From JAUASW01 sp036880965 (lineage in GTDB: Bacteria; Pseudomonadota; Gammaproteobacteria; Burkholderiales; Burkholderiaceae_C): DNA of 64,000 nt. Shown here in pieces: positions 53,090-61,170 of this stretch. The stretch's first letter is position 1. Each line of letters begins with the position of its first letter. The stretch is from assembly GCF_036880965.1 (NCBI RefSeq), contig NZ_JBAJMV010000006.1:405194-469193 (forward strand), read 5' to 3'. The translations under genes and the position numbers were made by a program. Under the pieces are notes generated by a model, which did not search any database, had not been told where the DNA came from, and saw nothing but the letters and a program-made list of their open reading frames with translations.

Positions 53090-55186
53090 ATGTCCAACCC
53101 CAGCAACAGCTCCCGCGGGAGCGCCAGCAACGGCAGCCCAGGCAGCGCCGGCGGCAACCTGGAGGCCATCCGCACGGTGGCCCTGGTCGGACCGGCCGGC
53201 GCGGGCAAGACCAGCCTGGTGGAGGCGCTGCTGCATCAGGCGGGCGCCATCCTGAGCCCAGGCAGCGTGGAGCGCGGCAACACTGTCAGCGACCACGACC
53301 CGCTGGAGAAGCGGATGCAGCATTCGCTGCAGGCCTCCCTGGTCCACATGCAGCATGCCGGCATCCGCATCCACGCGATCGACACCCCCGGCGCGCCCGA
53401 CTTCACCGGCCAGTCACTGCCAGCCCTGGAGGCCGCAGACACAGCCATCATCGTGATCAATGCGCAGAACGGCATCGAGCTGATGGCGTCAAGGCTGATG
53501 GAGACGGCCGCCACGCGCGGCCTGTGCCGGCTGATCGTGATCAACAAGATCGACGCGCCCGGCGTCAAGCTGCCCGCCTTGCTGGCCCAGCTGCGCGAGA
53601 CCTTCGGCCGCGAGTGCCTGCCGCTCAATCTGCCCGCCGACAAGGGCAGCCGCGTTCAGGACTGCTTCTTCAGCCGCGAGGGCGATGCCGACTTCTCGTC
53701 GGTCGCCGAGGCACACCAGGCACTGGTGGAGCAGGTGGTGGAGGTCGATGCCGACTTCGTTGATCGCTACCTGAACGAAGGCGATGTCGATGCGCGCGAA
53801 CTGCACGCACCGCTGGAACAGGCGCTGCGCGAGGGCCACCTGATCCCGGTCTGCTTCACCTCGGCCCGCACGGGCGCCGGCGTGGCCGAACTGCTGGACG
53901 TGGTCGAGCGCCTGCTGCCCAATCCGAGCGAAGGCAACCCGCCTCAATTCCTGGTCGGAGAGGGGTCGGACGCCGTGCCACTGCAAGCTGCACCGGACCC
54001 ACAGGCCCATGTGCTGGCCCATGTCTTCAAGATCAATGCCGACCCCTACCTCGGCAAGCTGGGCATCATGCGTGTGCACCAGGGCACATTGCGCCGCGGC
54101 GCCCAGTTGCTGGTGGGCCACGCACGCAAGCCATTCAAGGTCAGCCATCTCTTCATGCTGCAGGGCAAGGAGCATGTGGAGATCGAGCAAGCCTTGCCGG
54201 GCGACATCTGCGCCATCGCCAAGGTGGATGAACTGCATTACGACGCGGTGCTGCACGACGCGCCGGAAGACGAACACATCCGCTTGAAGCCGCTGGACTT
54301 TCCAGTGCCCGTGCATGGCCTGGCCATCAGCCCGACGCGCCATGGCGACGAGCAGCGCATGTGGGAGATCCTCGGCCGCCTGATCGACGAGGACCCCTGC
54401 CTCAAGGTCGAGCGTACCGGTACGACCAATGAAACCGTGGTCTATGGCCTGGGCGAGCTGCATCTGCGCATGCTCTTGGACCGGCTGCGCGAGACCTACA
54501 AGTTCGAGGTCACCACGCAGCCGCCTCGCATCGCCTACCGCGAAACCGTGTCTTCGCCGGCCGAAGGCCACTACCGCCACAAGAAGCAATCGGGCGGCGC
54601 GGGCCAGTTCGGCGAGGTCTATCTGCGCATCGAGCCGCTGGAGCGCGGCGCGGGTTTCGAGTTCGTCGATGCCGTCAAGGGCGGCACGATTCCGGGCCAG
54701 TTCATGCCCGCGGTCGAGAAAGGCGTGCGAGCGGCGCTGGACAGCGGCGTGGTCTCGGGCAACCCGCTGGTGGACGTGAAGGTCACCGTATTCGATGGCA
54801 AGCACCACTCTGTGGACAGCAAGGAAATAGCCTTTTTCACAGCCGGCAAGCGCGCCTTGATGGCTGCGGTGCGCGAGGCGCGGCCCCTGGTGCTGGAGCC
54901 CATCGTGCAGATCGAGATCAGCGCGCCGGAGCATGCGATGGGCGATATCACCGGCGACCTCGCCGCTCGGCGCGGCCAGGTCAACGGCACGCGCTCCAAT
55001 GTGCCCGGCATCATCAATGTGCAAGGCCTGGCGCCGCTGGCCGAGCTGGCGAGCTACCAGACCCGCTTGAACGCGATGACCAGTGGCCAGGGCCGCTATA
55101 CAGTGGCGCTCTCGCATTACGAGCCGGTGCCCCCCAGTACGCAGGCAGCGCTGGTGGCGGCGCACCGCACGCAGGAGGAAGAATAA
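53090..55186 (+). CDS. Elongation factor G-like translation GTPase, EF-G2 type (698 aa)
   Basis: This protein is related to EF-G and TetM but with a P-loop GPAGAGKT (34-41) in place of the canonical GHVDAGKT, DTPGAPDF as the G3 motif and NKID (152-155). Domain II, and domains III-V with GELHLRMLLDRL, HKKQSGGAGQFGEVYL and AMGDITGDLAARRG, are complete. Such second EF-G copies often have non-housekeeping roles. The N-terminal ~25 residues are Ser/Gly/Asn-rich and disordered. AAAGGAG lies 8 nt before the ATG. A short inverted repeat (AAGCTCC/GGAGCTT) overlaps the stop codon. Confidence 0.92.
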   Translation: MSNPSNSSRGSASNGSPGSAGGNLEAIRTVALVGPAGAGKTSLVEALLHQAGAILSPGSVERGNTVSDHDPLEKRMQHSLQASLVHMQHAGIRIHAIDTPGAPDFTGQSLPALEAADTAIIVINAQNGIELMASRLMETAATRGLCRLIVINKIDAPGVKLPALLAQLRETFGRECLPLNLPADKGSRVQDCFFSREGDADFSSVAEAHQALVEQVVEVDADFVDRYLNEGDVDARELHAPLEQALREGHLIPVCFTSARTGAGVAELLDVVERLLPNPSEGNPPQFLVGEGSDAVPLQAAPDPQAHVLAHVFKINADPYLGKLGIMRVHQGTLRRGAQLLVGHARKPFKVSHLFMLQGKEHVEIEQALPGDICAIAKVDELHYDAVLHDAPEDEHIRLKPLDFPVPVHGLAISPTRHGDEQRMWEILGRLIDEDPCLKVERTGTTNETVVYGLGELHLRMLLDRLRETYKFEVTTQPPRIAYRETVSSPAEGHYRHKKQSGGAGQFGEVYLRIEPLERGAGFEFVDAVKGGTIPGQFMPAVEKGVRAALDSGVVSGNPLVDVKVTVFDGKHHSVDSKEIAFFTAGKRALMAAVREARPLVLEPIVQIEISAPEHAMGDITGDLAARRGQVNGTRSNVPGIINVQGLAPLAELASYQTRLNAMTSGQGRYTVALSHYEPVPPSTQAALVAAHRTQEEE

Positions 55187-55220
55187 GCTCCTGGTCAAGG
55201 GAGCTTTATCATTGCGCCCC

Positions 55221-55820
55221 ATGTCATCCGCGCACCGCGACGTTGCCCAGATCCGTCTGGACAACGCCCTCCTCCTGTTCGAGGAGTTTGTTTCCGCCAC
55301 CATCAAGCATCCAGATGCCGCAGCCTTGCGCGGCCTGGAGCGGCGTTTTGCCGAACGCCTGCAGATCCAGCCCAGCTACTGGAGCCAGATCAAGAGCCGC
55401 TCGCGCCAGATCGGCGAACGCCTGGCGCGCCAGTTCGAGCAGCTCTGCCACAAGCCTCCAGGCTGGATGGACCAGGAGCATCAGGCTCAGGCCGGCCTTG
55501 CTCTGGCTGAGCAAGACAACTTGCCCAATCTGCCGCAAGACGATGACGAGCGTTTCATCGTCGGCCTGGTGCTGACCTACTATCGCCGACACCCCCAACG
55601 CGCCCGCACGCGGCTGCTGGATCTGCTGGGCGAAGTGCTGACGCCAGCCGCTTCCGGCGGGTCCTCCCTGGCCGCAAGCCCAGCAGCAATCGCAGCGGCA
55701 GCCGGCAAGCCCCTGCCGCCGCCGGCCACGAGAAGCACCCCAAGCGGGCAGGCATCCGACGTCGATGAATGGCGCCGCCTGCAGCAGGGCATCGCGCCCC
55801 TGAAGCCCAAGAAGCGCTGA
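55221..55820 (+). CDS. Small HTH-like DNA-binding protein (199 aa)
   Basis: Residues ~25-75 read as an XRE-type helix-turn-helix (RRFAERLQIQPSYWSQIKSR followed by RQIGERLARQFEQ), then PPGWMDQ, which is the usual end of the fold in Cro/CI-like proteins. The remaining ~110 residues include a Pro/Ala-rich linker and no known domain. It lies 34 bp after the EF-G-like gene and just before an AT-rich palindromic island that could be its operator. Regulatory role is inferred from the fold. Confidence 0.75.
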   Translation: MSSAHRDVAQIRLDNALLLFEEFVSATIKHPDAAALRGLERRFAERLQIQPSYWSQIKSRSRQIGERLARQFEQLCHKPPGWMDQEHQAQAGLALAEQDNLPNLPQDDDERFIVGLVLTYYRRHPQRARTRLLDLLGEVLTPAASGGSSLAASPAAIAAAAGKPLPPPATRSTPSGQASDVDEWRRLQQGIAPLKPKKR

Positions 55821-55830
55821 CGGTGCCTCC

Positions 55831-55900
55831 CTAACTTGTTTATCAAGTTAGATAAAAAGTACTTGCGCAAGATAATCAATTGTTTATCATCTGCGCAAGT
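55831..55900. promoter_or_regulatory. AT-rich island with nested inverted repeats
   Basis: CTAACTTG-tttat-CAAGTTAG (55831-55851) is a perfect stem of 8. ACTTGCGCA (55861-55869) pairs with TGCGCAAGT (55892-55900), and within it GATAA pairs with TTATC. TTGTTTATCA occurs twice, at 55836 and 55880, 44 bp apart. A related TTTATCAT(T)GCGC lies just before the HTH gene (~55205). The low GC contrasts with the surroundings. It is probably an operator/promoter region for the small genes downstream. The remaining gap to 56,204 is GC-rich and holds nothing I recognise. Confidence 0.55.
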
Positions 55901-56204
55901 CGCGGCCTGGTTCACCGTGACGAAGCAAGACCTCCCATCATCAACCCGGGGCCTGCCCGGCTGAGATCCTCACTGCAACGCGCCTGAACCGGCGCGCCAG
56001 CAGCGGCGCGATCCCGGCACGCAGTACCCCTTTGCCGCAGGACCCGCCCGCGCCGCCAGCCGGCACCCGGGCCTGCACCCAGATTGACCGGCTCGCCCCT
56101 GGAGCCGCTGCATTCCCGAAACGCTGTCGCGCCCACAGTGGCGCTGCCGCATGGGCAAGCCAACACCCAACACAGCGAGCCCCGGCCCGCACAAGGAGAC
56201 TCAG

Positions 56205-56387
56205 ATGCCCCAGTTCACCTCGCCCCGCCCCAATGCGCTGCGCCTGAAGAAACCGCGCAATCCGCTGGTCGCGCATGCATTGATGCGCCAGGCCGGCCGC
56301 CACAGCGCTGGCGAACAACGCCATCAGGCCAAAACCCGCTTGCAAAAGGAATTGCTGCAGCTCGGACAGCCCGATCGCGGCCCATGA
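56205..56387 (+). CDS. Small basic protein of unknown function (60 aa)
   Basis: Sixty residues, strongly basic, with LKKPRNPLVAHALMRQAGRH and a helical tail rich in Arg, Gln and Leu. The pattern K/R-PRNPLV...RxAGxH seems familiar from small Burkholderiales proteins of unknown role (recalled, not searched). AAGGAG sits 7 nt before the ATG, matching the ribosome site of the next small gene, so both are real. Nucleic-acid binding is possible from charge alone. Confidence 0.7.
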   Translation: MPQFTSPRPNALRLKKPRNPLVAHALMRQAGRHSAGEQRHQAKTRLQKELLQLGQPDRGP

Positions 56388-56441
56388 ACAGATCGACGAC
56401 CCCAGGACACTCAGACGCCGGGGTCGCCAAGGAGACCCATC

Positions 56442-56675
56442 ATGTTGAGACTGGACGAATTCAGGGGCGCACCCGCCCCAGCCGACACACACGAGGCCTG
56501 GAAGCATCGCTTCGCGAAGCTACTCCGCATCGCTGGCCAAGCCTTCACAGGCATGCGCCCGCACCGCAGCGTCCCTGCTGAGCTGGCCTTCTACGCTGAA
56601 GCCGCTGCACCAGAAGGCGCGCTCTACGTTCCCGGGCCGCTGCCGGGCCGACAGGCAAACCGGGAGCAGCCGTGA
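56442..56675 (+). CDS. Small protein of unknown function (77 aa)
   Basis: This 77-residue protein has a mixed N-terminal helix (THEAWKHRFAKLLRIAGQAF) and a tail with PAELAFYAEAAAPEGALYV followed by a Gly/Pro/Arg end. AAGGAG lies 8 nt before the ATG, in the same context as the 60-residue gene 55 bp upstream. No domain was recognised. The two small genes and the HDOD gene probably share a transcript. Confidence 0.65.
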   Translation: MLRLDEFRGAPAPADTHEAWKHRFAKLLRIAGQAFTGMRPHRSVPAELAFYAEAAAPEGALYVPGPLPGRQANREQP

Positions 56676-56771
56676 AGCAATTCATGGGGGTCATGGTCTT
56701 GCTGGTGGCCACGTTCAAGCTGGGAGCGCAGGTGCCGATATACGATCAAGCCAAGCTCCCTGCCCTGCGCA

Positions 56772-57614
56772 ATGACCCAGCCTCTCTCTGCCGCCCCCTT
56801 GCGCCAGGCCTTGCCAGACCTGGCCCGCTGGACCGGCTATTTCCGCCAGGTCGAAATCCCTGTGCTCTCGGCGACCGCCGAGTCACTTGAAGAACTGCGC
56901 GCAAACGAAGACGAAGTCGACGCCAACATGCTGGGTGAGCTGATCGCGACCGATCCGCTGATGACGCTCAAAGTACTGGCCTACGCAGCCGCCCACCGCA
57001 GCAGCCGGCTGGTGACTGATGCAGAAACAGTCACCGCCGCGCTGGTGCTGATGGGCATCCCGCCCTTCTTCCGCGCCTTCGGGCCTCAGCCCACGGTCGA
57101 ATCAGTGTTGGCTGATCGGCCTGATGCCCTGGAAGGACTGGAACGTGTGCTGCGCCGCGCTGATCGCTCGGCACGTTTTGCGCTTGGCTTTGCCGCTCAT
57201 CGCATGGACCCCGATGCGGCGGTCATCTACAGCGCCGCGCTACTGCACGACTTCGCCGAGATGCTGCTGTGGGTGCATGCGCCCGATCTGGCGCTGGAGA
57301 TCCTCCGGCGCCAGCGGGCCGACAGCACGCTACGCAGCGCCGAAGTTCAGCGCGCGGTATTGAACATCGAGCTCGACGATCTGGAACAGTCACTGATGCA
57401 GGCCTGGCGCCTGCCCGAGCTGCTGGCCCAGATCACTGACGACAAGCACGGCAACGACGCGCGCGTGCTGAGCGTCCGCCTGGCGGTTCGCCTGGCCCGC
57501 CACTCTGCCGACGGTTGGGGCAACGCCGCCCTGCCGGACGACATCCGCGACATCAGCCGCTTGATGAATCTCGACCTCGCCGCCACCGAGCGGCTGCTTC
57601 ACGAGTTCGACTGA
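56772..57614 (+). CDS. HDOD-domain signalling protein (280 aa)
   Basis: HDOD domains are relatives of HD phosphohydrolases used in signal-linked regulation, often without enzymatic activity. The sequence shows the family pattern IPVLSATAESLEELRANEDEV, ATDPLMTLKVLAYAA, TVTAALVLMGI and YSAALLHDFAEMLLW. The HD pair survives as LLHDF but other metal ligands are not evident. It lies 96 bp after the 77-residue gene and converges on the Lrp gene (7 bp between stops). Confidence 0.85.
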   Translation: MTQPLSAAPLRQALPDLARWTGYFRQVEIPVLSATAESLEELRANEDEVDANMLGELIATDPLMTLKVLAYAAAHRSSRLVTDAETVTAALVLMGIPPFFRAFGPQPTVESVLADRPDALEGLERVLRRADRSARFALGFAAHRMDPDAAVIYSAALLHDFAEMLLWVHAPDLALEILRRQRADSTLRSAEVQRAVLNIELDDLEQSLMQAWRLPELLAQITDDKHGNDARVLSVRLAVRLARHSADGWGNAALPDDIRDISRLMNLDLAATERLLHEFD

Positions 57615-57621
57615 GTCCCGC

Positions 57622-58104
57622 TCAGACCGGGACGGCCGTCGTGCCCTTGACGCGGTCCAGCATGAAGCTGGTCCTGCAGTCCTGCACGCTGGGATGCTTC
57701 AGCAGGGTCTCACTGATGAAGCGGGCGTAGTGCGCCATGTCTTGCACCAGCACACGCAGCAGGTAGTCCATGTCGCCGGTCAGCGCCGCGCACTCGACCA
57801 CTTCCGGCCAGGTCTGAACCGCTGCGCGGAACAGGTCCATCGGATTGCGTTTGTGGCTTTCGGTGTGCTTTTCGAGCCGCACATTGATATACGCGGTCAG
57901 GCCCAGCCCGACTTTCTCAGGCGGCACCAGGGCCACATAGGCGGAAATGACGCCACTTTCCTCCAGCCTCCGTACGCGGCGCAACACCGCTGAAGGCGAA
58001 AGGCCGACCTCCGCAGCGAGCGCGTCATAGGTCACGCGCCCGTCGATCTGCAGCGCCCTCAAAATGCGCCGATCTATGGTTTCCAGCTGATGTCCTGCAT
58101 ACAT
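57622..58104 (-). CDS. Lrp/AsnC-family transcriptional regulator (160 aa)
   Basis: An N-terminal winged HTH (LETIDRRILRALQIDGRVTY, LSPSAVLRRVRRLEESGVI) is joined to the C-terminal RAM effector domain (VVECAALTGDMDYLLRVLVQ). It is divergent from hppD, with two operator-like sites in the 129-bp gap, so it most likely regulates itself and tyrosine/phenylalanine breakdown. Start MYAGHQLETID gives the normal family length; the longer open frame upstream is not part of the protein. Confidence 0.92.
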   Translation of the reverse strand: MYAGHQLETIDRRILRALQIDGRVTYDALAAEVGLSPSAVLRRVRRLEESGVISAYVALVPPEKVGLGLTAYINVRLEKHTESHKRNPMDLFRAAVQTWPEVVECAALTGDMDYLLRVLVQDMAHYARFISETLLKHPSVQDCRTSFMLDRVKGTTAVPV

Positions 58105-58117
58105 GGCCGATAGTTTT

Positions 58118-58171
58118 GCAGGAATCCTGCGCCGCCGCCAGATGCTGCGCCTGAAATAGCAGGATTCTTGC
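58118..58171. promoter_or_regulatory. Paired operator-like palindromes between lrp and hppD
   Basis: GCAGGA-A-TCCTGC (58118-58130) is a perfect palindrome. GCAGGA-T-TCTTGC (58159-58171) is the same sequence with one mismatch. They are 41 bp apart, about four helical turns, which puts both on one DNA face and suits an Lrp octamer. The first is 14 bp from the lrp start, and the second is 63 bp before hppD. Confidence 0.6.
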
Positions 58172-58233
58172 GATACCGCCCCCCTACAGTCATGCCCTAG
58201 CTCAAGACCGCTAGACAGCAGGAGATTCACGAG

Positions 58234-59358
58234 ATGGCATTCACACCCTGGGACAACCCGATGGGCACCGACGGCTTCGAGTTCATCGAGTTCGCCGCCC
58301 CTGATCCTGCTGCCCTGGGCCAGTTGTTCGAGACCATGGGCTTCGCTGCCGTGGCACAGCACCGGCACAAGAACGTCACCCTGTACCGCCAGGGCGACGT
58401 GAATTTCCTGATCAACGCCGAGCACGACTCCTTCGCACAGCGTTTTGCTCGCCTGCATGGCCCTTCGATCTGCGCCATTGCCTTCCGCGTCAAGGACGCC
58501 GGCTTCGCCTATAAGCGCGCACTGGAACTGGGCGCCTGGGGCTTTGACAACAAGGCCGGTCCGATGGAGCTGAACATCCCGGCGATCAAGGGCATCGGCG
58601 ATTCGCTGATCTATTTCGTCGACCGCTGGCAGGGCAAGAACGGAGCGGGGGTCGGCGAGATCGGCAATATCAGCATCTATGACGTCGACTTCGTGCCCCT
58701 GCGCGATGCCGAAGGCAAGCCGGCGAATGCGAGCCCGGTTGGCCATGGCCTGACCTATATCGACCACCTGACGCACAACGTGTTCCGTGGCCGCATGAAG
58801 GAATGGGCCGAGTTCTACGAGCGCTTCTTCAACTTCCGCGAAGTGCGCTACTTCGACATTGAAGGCAAGCTGACCGGCCTGAAGAGCAAGGCCATGACCA
58901 GCCCCTGCGGCAAGATCCGCATCCCGATCAACGAGAGCAGCGACGACAAAAGCCAGATCGCCGAATACCTCGACCTGTACAGCGGTGAAGGCATCCAGCA
59001 CGTGGCACTGGGCACCGACGACATCTACGGCACGGTCGAAGGCATGCGCAAGACCGGCGTCGTCTTCCAGGACACCATTGCCACCTACTACGACCTGGTC
59101 AACAAGCGCCTGCCCCAGCATGGTGAAGACCTGGAACGCCTGCGCGAACTGCGCATCCTGATCGACGGCGCCGCACACGAGGGCGCGCCGCATGAGCTGC
59201 TCCTGCAGATCTTCACGAAGGAAGTGATCGGGCCGATCTTCTTCGAGCTGATCCAGCGCAAGGGCAATGAAGGGTTTGGAGAGGGGAACTTCAAGGCACT
59301 GTTCGAGAGCATCGAGCTCGACCAGATTCGCCGAGGAGTCTTGAAGGCCGAAGCGTGA
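58234..59358 (+). CDS. hppD: 4-Hydroxyphenylpyruvate dioxygenase (374 aa)
   Basis: This non-heme iron enzyme converts 4-hydroxyphenylpyruvate to homogentisate in tyrosine catabolism. The iron ligands fit by family spacing: His 178 (YIDHLTHNV), His 256 (IQHVALGTDDI) and Glu 338 (GPIFFELIQRKG). The two-domain VOC fold is complete. AGGAGA precedes the ATG. A strong terminator follows 52 bp after the stop, so this is a single-gene transcript. Control by the divergent Lrp protein is inferred. Confidence 0.96.
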   Translation: MAFTPWDNPMGTDGFEFIEFAAPDPAALGQLFETMGFAAVAQHRHKNVTLYRQGDVNFLINAEHDSFAQRFARLHGPSICAIAFRVKDAGFAYKRALELGAWGFDNKAGPMELNIPAIKGIGDSLIYFVDRWQGKNGAGVGEIGNISIYDVDFVPLRDAEGKPANASPVGHGLTYIDHLTHNVFRGRMKEWAEFYERFFNFREVRYFDIEGKLTGLKSKAMTSPCGKIRIPINESSDDKSQIAEYLDLYSGEGIQHVALGTDDIYGTVEGMRKTGVVFQDTIATYYDLVNKRLPQHGEDLERLRELRILIDGAAHEGAPHELLLQIFTKEVIGPIFFELIQRKGNEGFGEGNFKALFESIELDQIRRGVLKAEA

Positions 59359-59410
59359 GGGCCAAGGCCTGACGAGGGACTGGTCGCACTGCTGTATGGG
59401 CAGACCAGGG

Positions 59411-59440
59411 GCCCCGGATCGCATGATCCGGGGCTTTTTT
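59411..59440 (+). terminator. Rho-independent terminator after hppD
   Basis: GCCCCGGATC, a four-base loop gcat and GATCCGGGGC form a perfect 10-bp stem, directly followed by TTTTTT. It ends the hppD transcript and lies just before the 3' end of the convergent lipase-like gene. Confidence 0.95.
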
Positions 59441-59458
59441 ACGTCGGGTGACTGGCGC

Positions 59459-60340
59459 TCAGTTCTCCCGCAGCAAGGCAAGCACCTCGCGGCGAACCTG
59501 CGGGTCGTCGACCAATTGCAGGTGGCCTCGCCCCGGCAGGAACACATTGCGCGCGCCAGGCAAGGTGGCTGTCTCGGCGGGGCAGACGATCTGGTCACAA
59601 TCGCTGAAGAAGCAGTGCGCGCTGGGCAACTGGTTCAGGTCCTGCGACAGCGCTTGCAGCCAGGAACTGCCGTGGCGCATCTGCCGAGCATTGAGCATGG
59701 GCGCGCCGAAGGCCATCACCGTGCCGGCATGCGGTGACCCAAGCGTGACCAGGCCGTGGACGCGACCATCGCGCCCGTACTTGCGCCACCAGGCGCGCGA
59801 TGCCAGGCCGCCCATGCTGTGCGCAAGCAGAAGTGGTGGCTGGCCTGTCGCAGTCTCGAGCTGAACCACGGCCTGCTCGATAGCCTCGGCATAGCTGTCG
59901 ATGGATCCATGAATCGGCTCAAGCGTCAGCGCGATGTGAGGAAGGCCAAATCGGCGCAGCTCCGGCATCCAGTCATTCCAGAGCCCGCGATTGCAGCTGA
60001 ATCCATGCAGCAGCAGTACCCCGCGAGCGCCCGTCGCCGCGGGAAGGAAGTCCGCGTGGAACTGCGAAGCAAACGGCTGACGCCAGCCGAAGCTCCGCTC
60101 AAGCGCCCAGGCCTCACACCACCAGGCCTGCAGCAGACTGAAGGCGCCGGGGCGGTGCTGGCGGTTGATGACGGCGAGTGCAAGGAACAGCGAGAGCATG
60201 CTCACGCTGCGCAGATTGCCGAGGAAGAGGCCTAGGCACAGTGCCGTCGACCAGCCTCCGAGTTTCCAACCCAGGGCAACGCCCGAGAGGCCCAACAAAG
60301 TCCGTATCAGCAGTCCCAGGCGTTGCAGGCGAGCATTCAT
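59459..60340 (-). CDS. Membrane-anchored lipase/esterase-like alpha/beta hydrolase (293 aa)
   Basis: Two N-terminal hydrophobic helices (~8-60) precede a hydrolase domain with LLLHGFSCNRGLWNDWM (oxyanion region), nucleophile elbow AHSMGG, the acid in FFSDCDQIVCP and catalytic His in GRGHLQLV. The pattern fits bacterial triacylglycerol lipase-like proteins. MNARLQRLG was chosen as start because it directly precedes the first helix; an earlier Met adds eight residues. It is divergent from the next gene by 36 bp. Confidence 0.85.
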   Translation of the reverse strand: MNARLQRLGLLIRTLLGLSGVALGWKLGGWSTALCLGLFLGNLRSVSMLSLFLALAVINRQHRPGAFSLLQAWWCEAWALERSFGWRQPFASQFHADFLPAATGARGVLLLHGFSCNRGLWNDWMPELRRFGLPHIALTLEPIHGSIDSYAEAIEQAVVQLETATGQPPLLLAHSMGGLASRAWWRKYGRDGRVHGLVTLGSPHAGTVMAFGAPMLNARQMRHGSSWLQALSQDLNQLPSAHCFFSDCDQIVCPAETATLPGARNVFLPGRGHLQLVDDPQVRREVLALLREN

Positions 60341-60376
60341 CGGCCCCAGTGTAGGGGCGGGCACAATGGCCCAAGC

Positions 60377-61105
60377 ATGGAAGACAGCAACGCCAAATCC
60401 ATCCTGGGCTATCTCCAGGTCGTCGACTCAGAGCGGCGTGATCGTGCCGCCAATCCAGCGCTGAGCGCACGCGTGGAGGCCATCAAGGCCTACCAGCAGC
60501 AGCGCTTTGCCAACTGCTATGCCGACCTGCTGGCCAGCTCGCGCTACCAGTACGCGGCACGCTTCTTCCTGGAAGAGCTCTACGGACCCGGTGACTTCAG
60601 CCGCCGCGATGCGCAGTTTGCGCGCGTTGTGCCTGCGCTTGCGCGCCTGTTCCCCCGCGAGGTCGTGCGCACAGTGGCGCATCTGGCCGAGCTGCATGCC
60701 CTGTCGGAGCGGCTGGACAGCCAGATGGGCCGCCTGATCGACGTTGGACACAGTGTCAATCGGCGCAACTATGCCAAGGCCTGGCAGGCCTGCGGCATGG
60801 CCAAGGAACGCCAGCAGCAAATCGAGCTGACCATTGCCATCGGCCAGGCGCTGGAGGCCTACACGCGCAAGCCTTTCCTGCGCCAGGCCTTGCGAATGAT
60901 GCGAGGCCCGGCCAGCGCTGCTGGCATGCAGGAGCTGCAGCATTTTCTGGAATCGGGCTTTGACACCTTTCGCGAAATGCGCGGTGCAGAAGAGTTTCTG
61001 AGCACTGTGCGATCGCGCGAGGAAGCGCTGGCCCGCGCACTTTTTGAGTGCGCGCCAGACGATCTCTGTCCCGCCGGTGACGATCCCCTAGGGAAATTGC
61101 CCTAG
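60377..61105 (+). CDS. FFLEELYGP-motif protein of unknown function (242 aa)
   Basis: This all-helical cytosolic protein has the conserved stretch YQYAARFFLEELYGPGDFSR (~52-72), known from Burkholderiales and Pseudomonas hypothetical proteins, and CPAGDDPLGKLP at the end. It has no transmembrane segment or catalytic motif. It lies 65 bp upstream of the acyl-CoA ligase gene in the same direction and may share its transcript; a lipid-related role would be a guess. Confidence 0.78.
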   Translation: MEDSNAKSILGYLQVVDSERRDRAANPALSARVEAIKAYQQQRFANCYADLLASSRYQYAARFFLEELYGPGDFSRRDAQFARVVPALARLFPREVVRTVAHLAELHALSERLDSQMGRLIDVGHSVNRRNYAKAWQACGMAKERQQQIELTIAIGQALEAYTRKPFLRQALRMMRGPASAAGMQELQHFLESGFDTFREMRGAEEFLSTVRSREEALARALFECAPDDLCPAGDDPLGKLP

Positions 61106-61170
61106 GCGCCTCTGGCCGCGCTCCCGACCATGTCAGTCCAGCAAGAGAAATACAAACAACGATTGGAGAC

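Noticed and set aside
55185..55206. AAGCTCC/GGAGCTT stem overlapping the EF-G-like stop as terminator
   Set aside because: The 7-bp stem with 8-base loop is weak and followed by TATCATT; it may instead be part of the promoter of the HTH gene.
56672..56890. Short frame starting GTG with a hydrophobic start (VKQFMGVMVLLVATF)
   Set aside because: It overlaps the HDOD gene for over half its length, the rest looks like a frame shadow, and no ribosome site is clear; a short leader peptide is not excluded.
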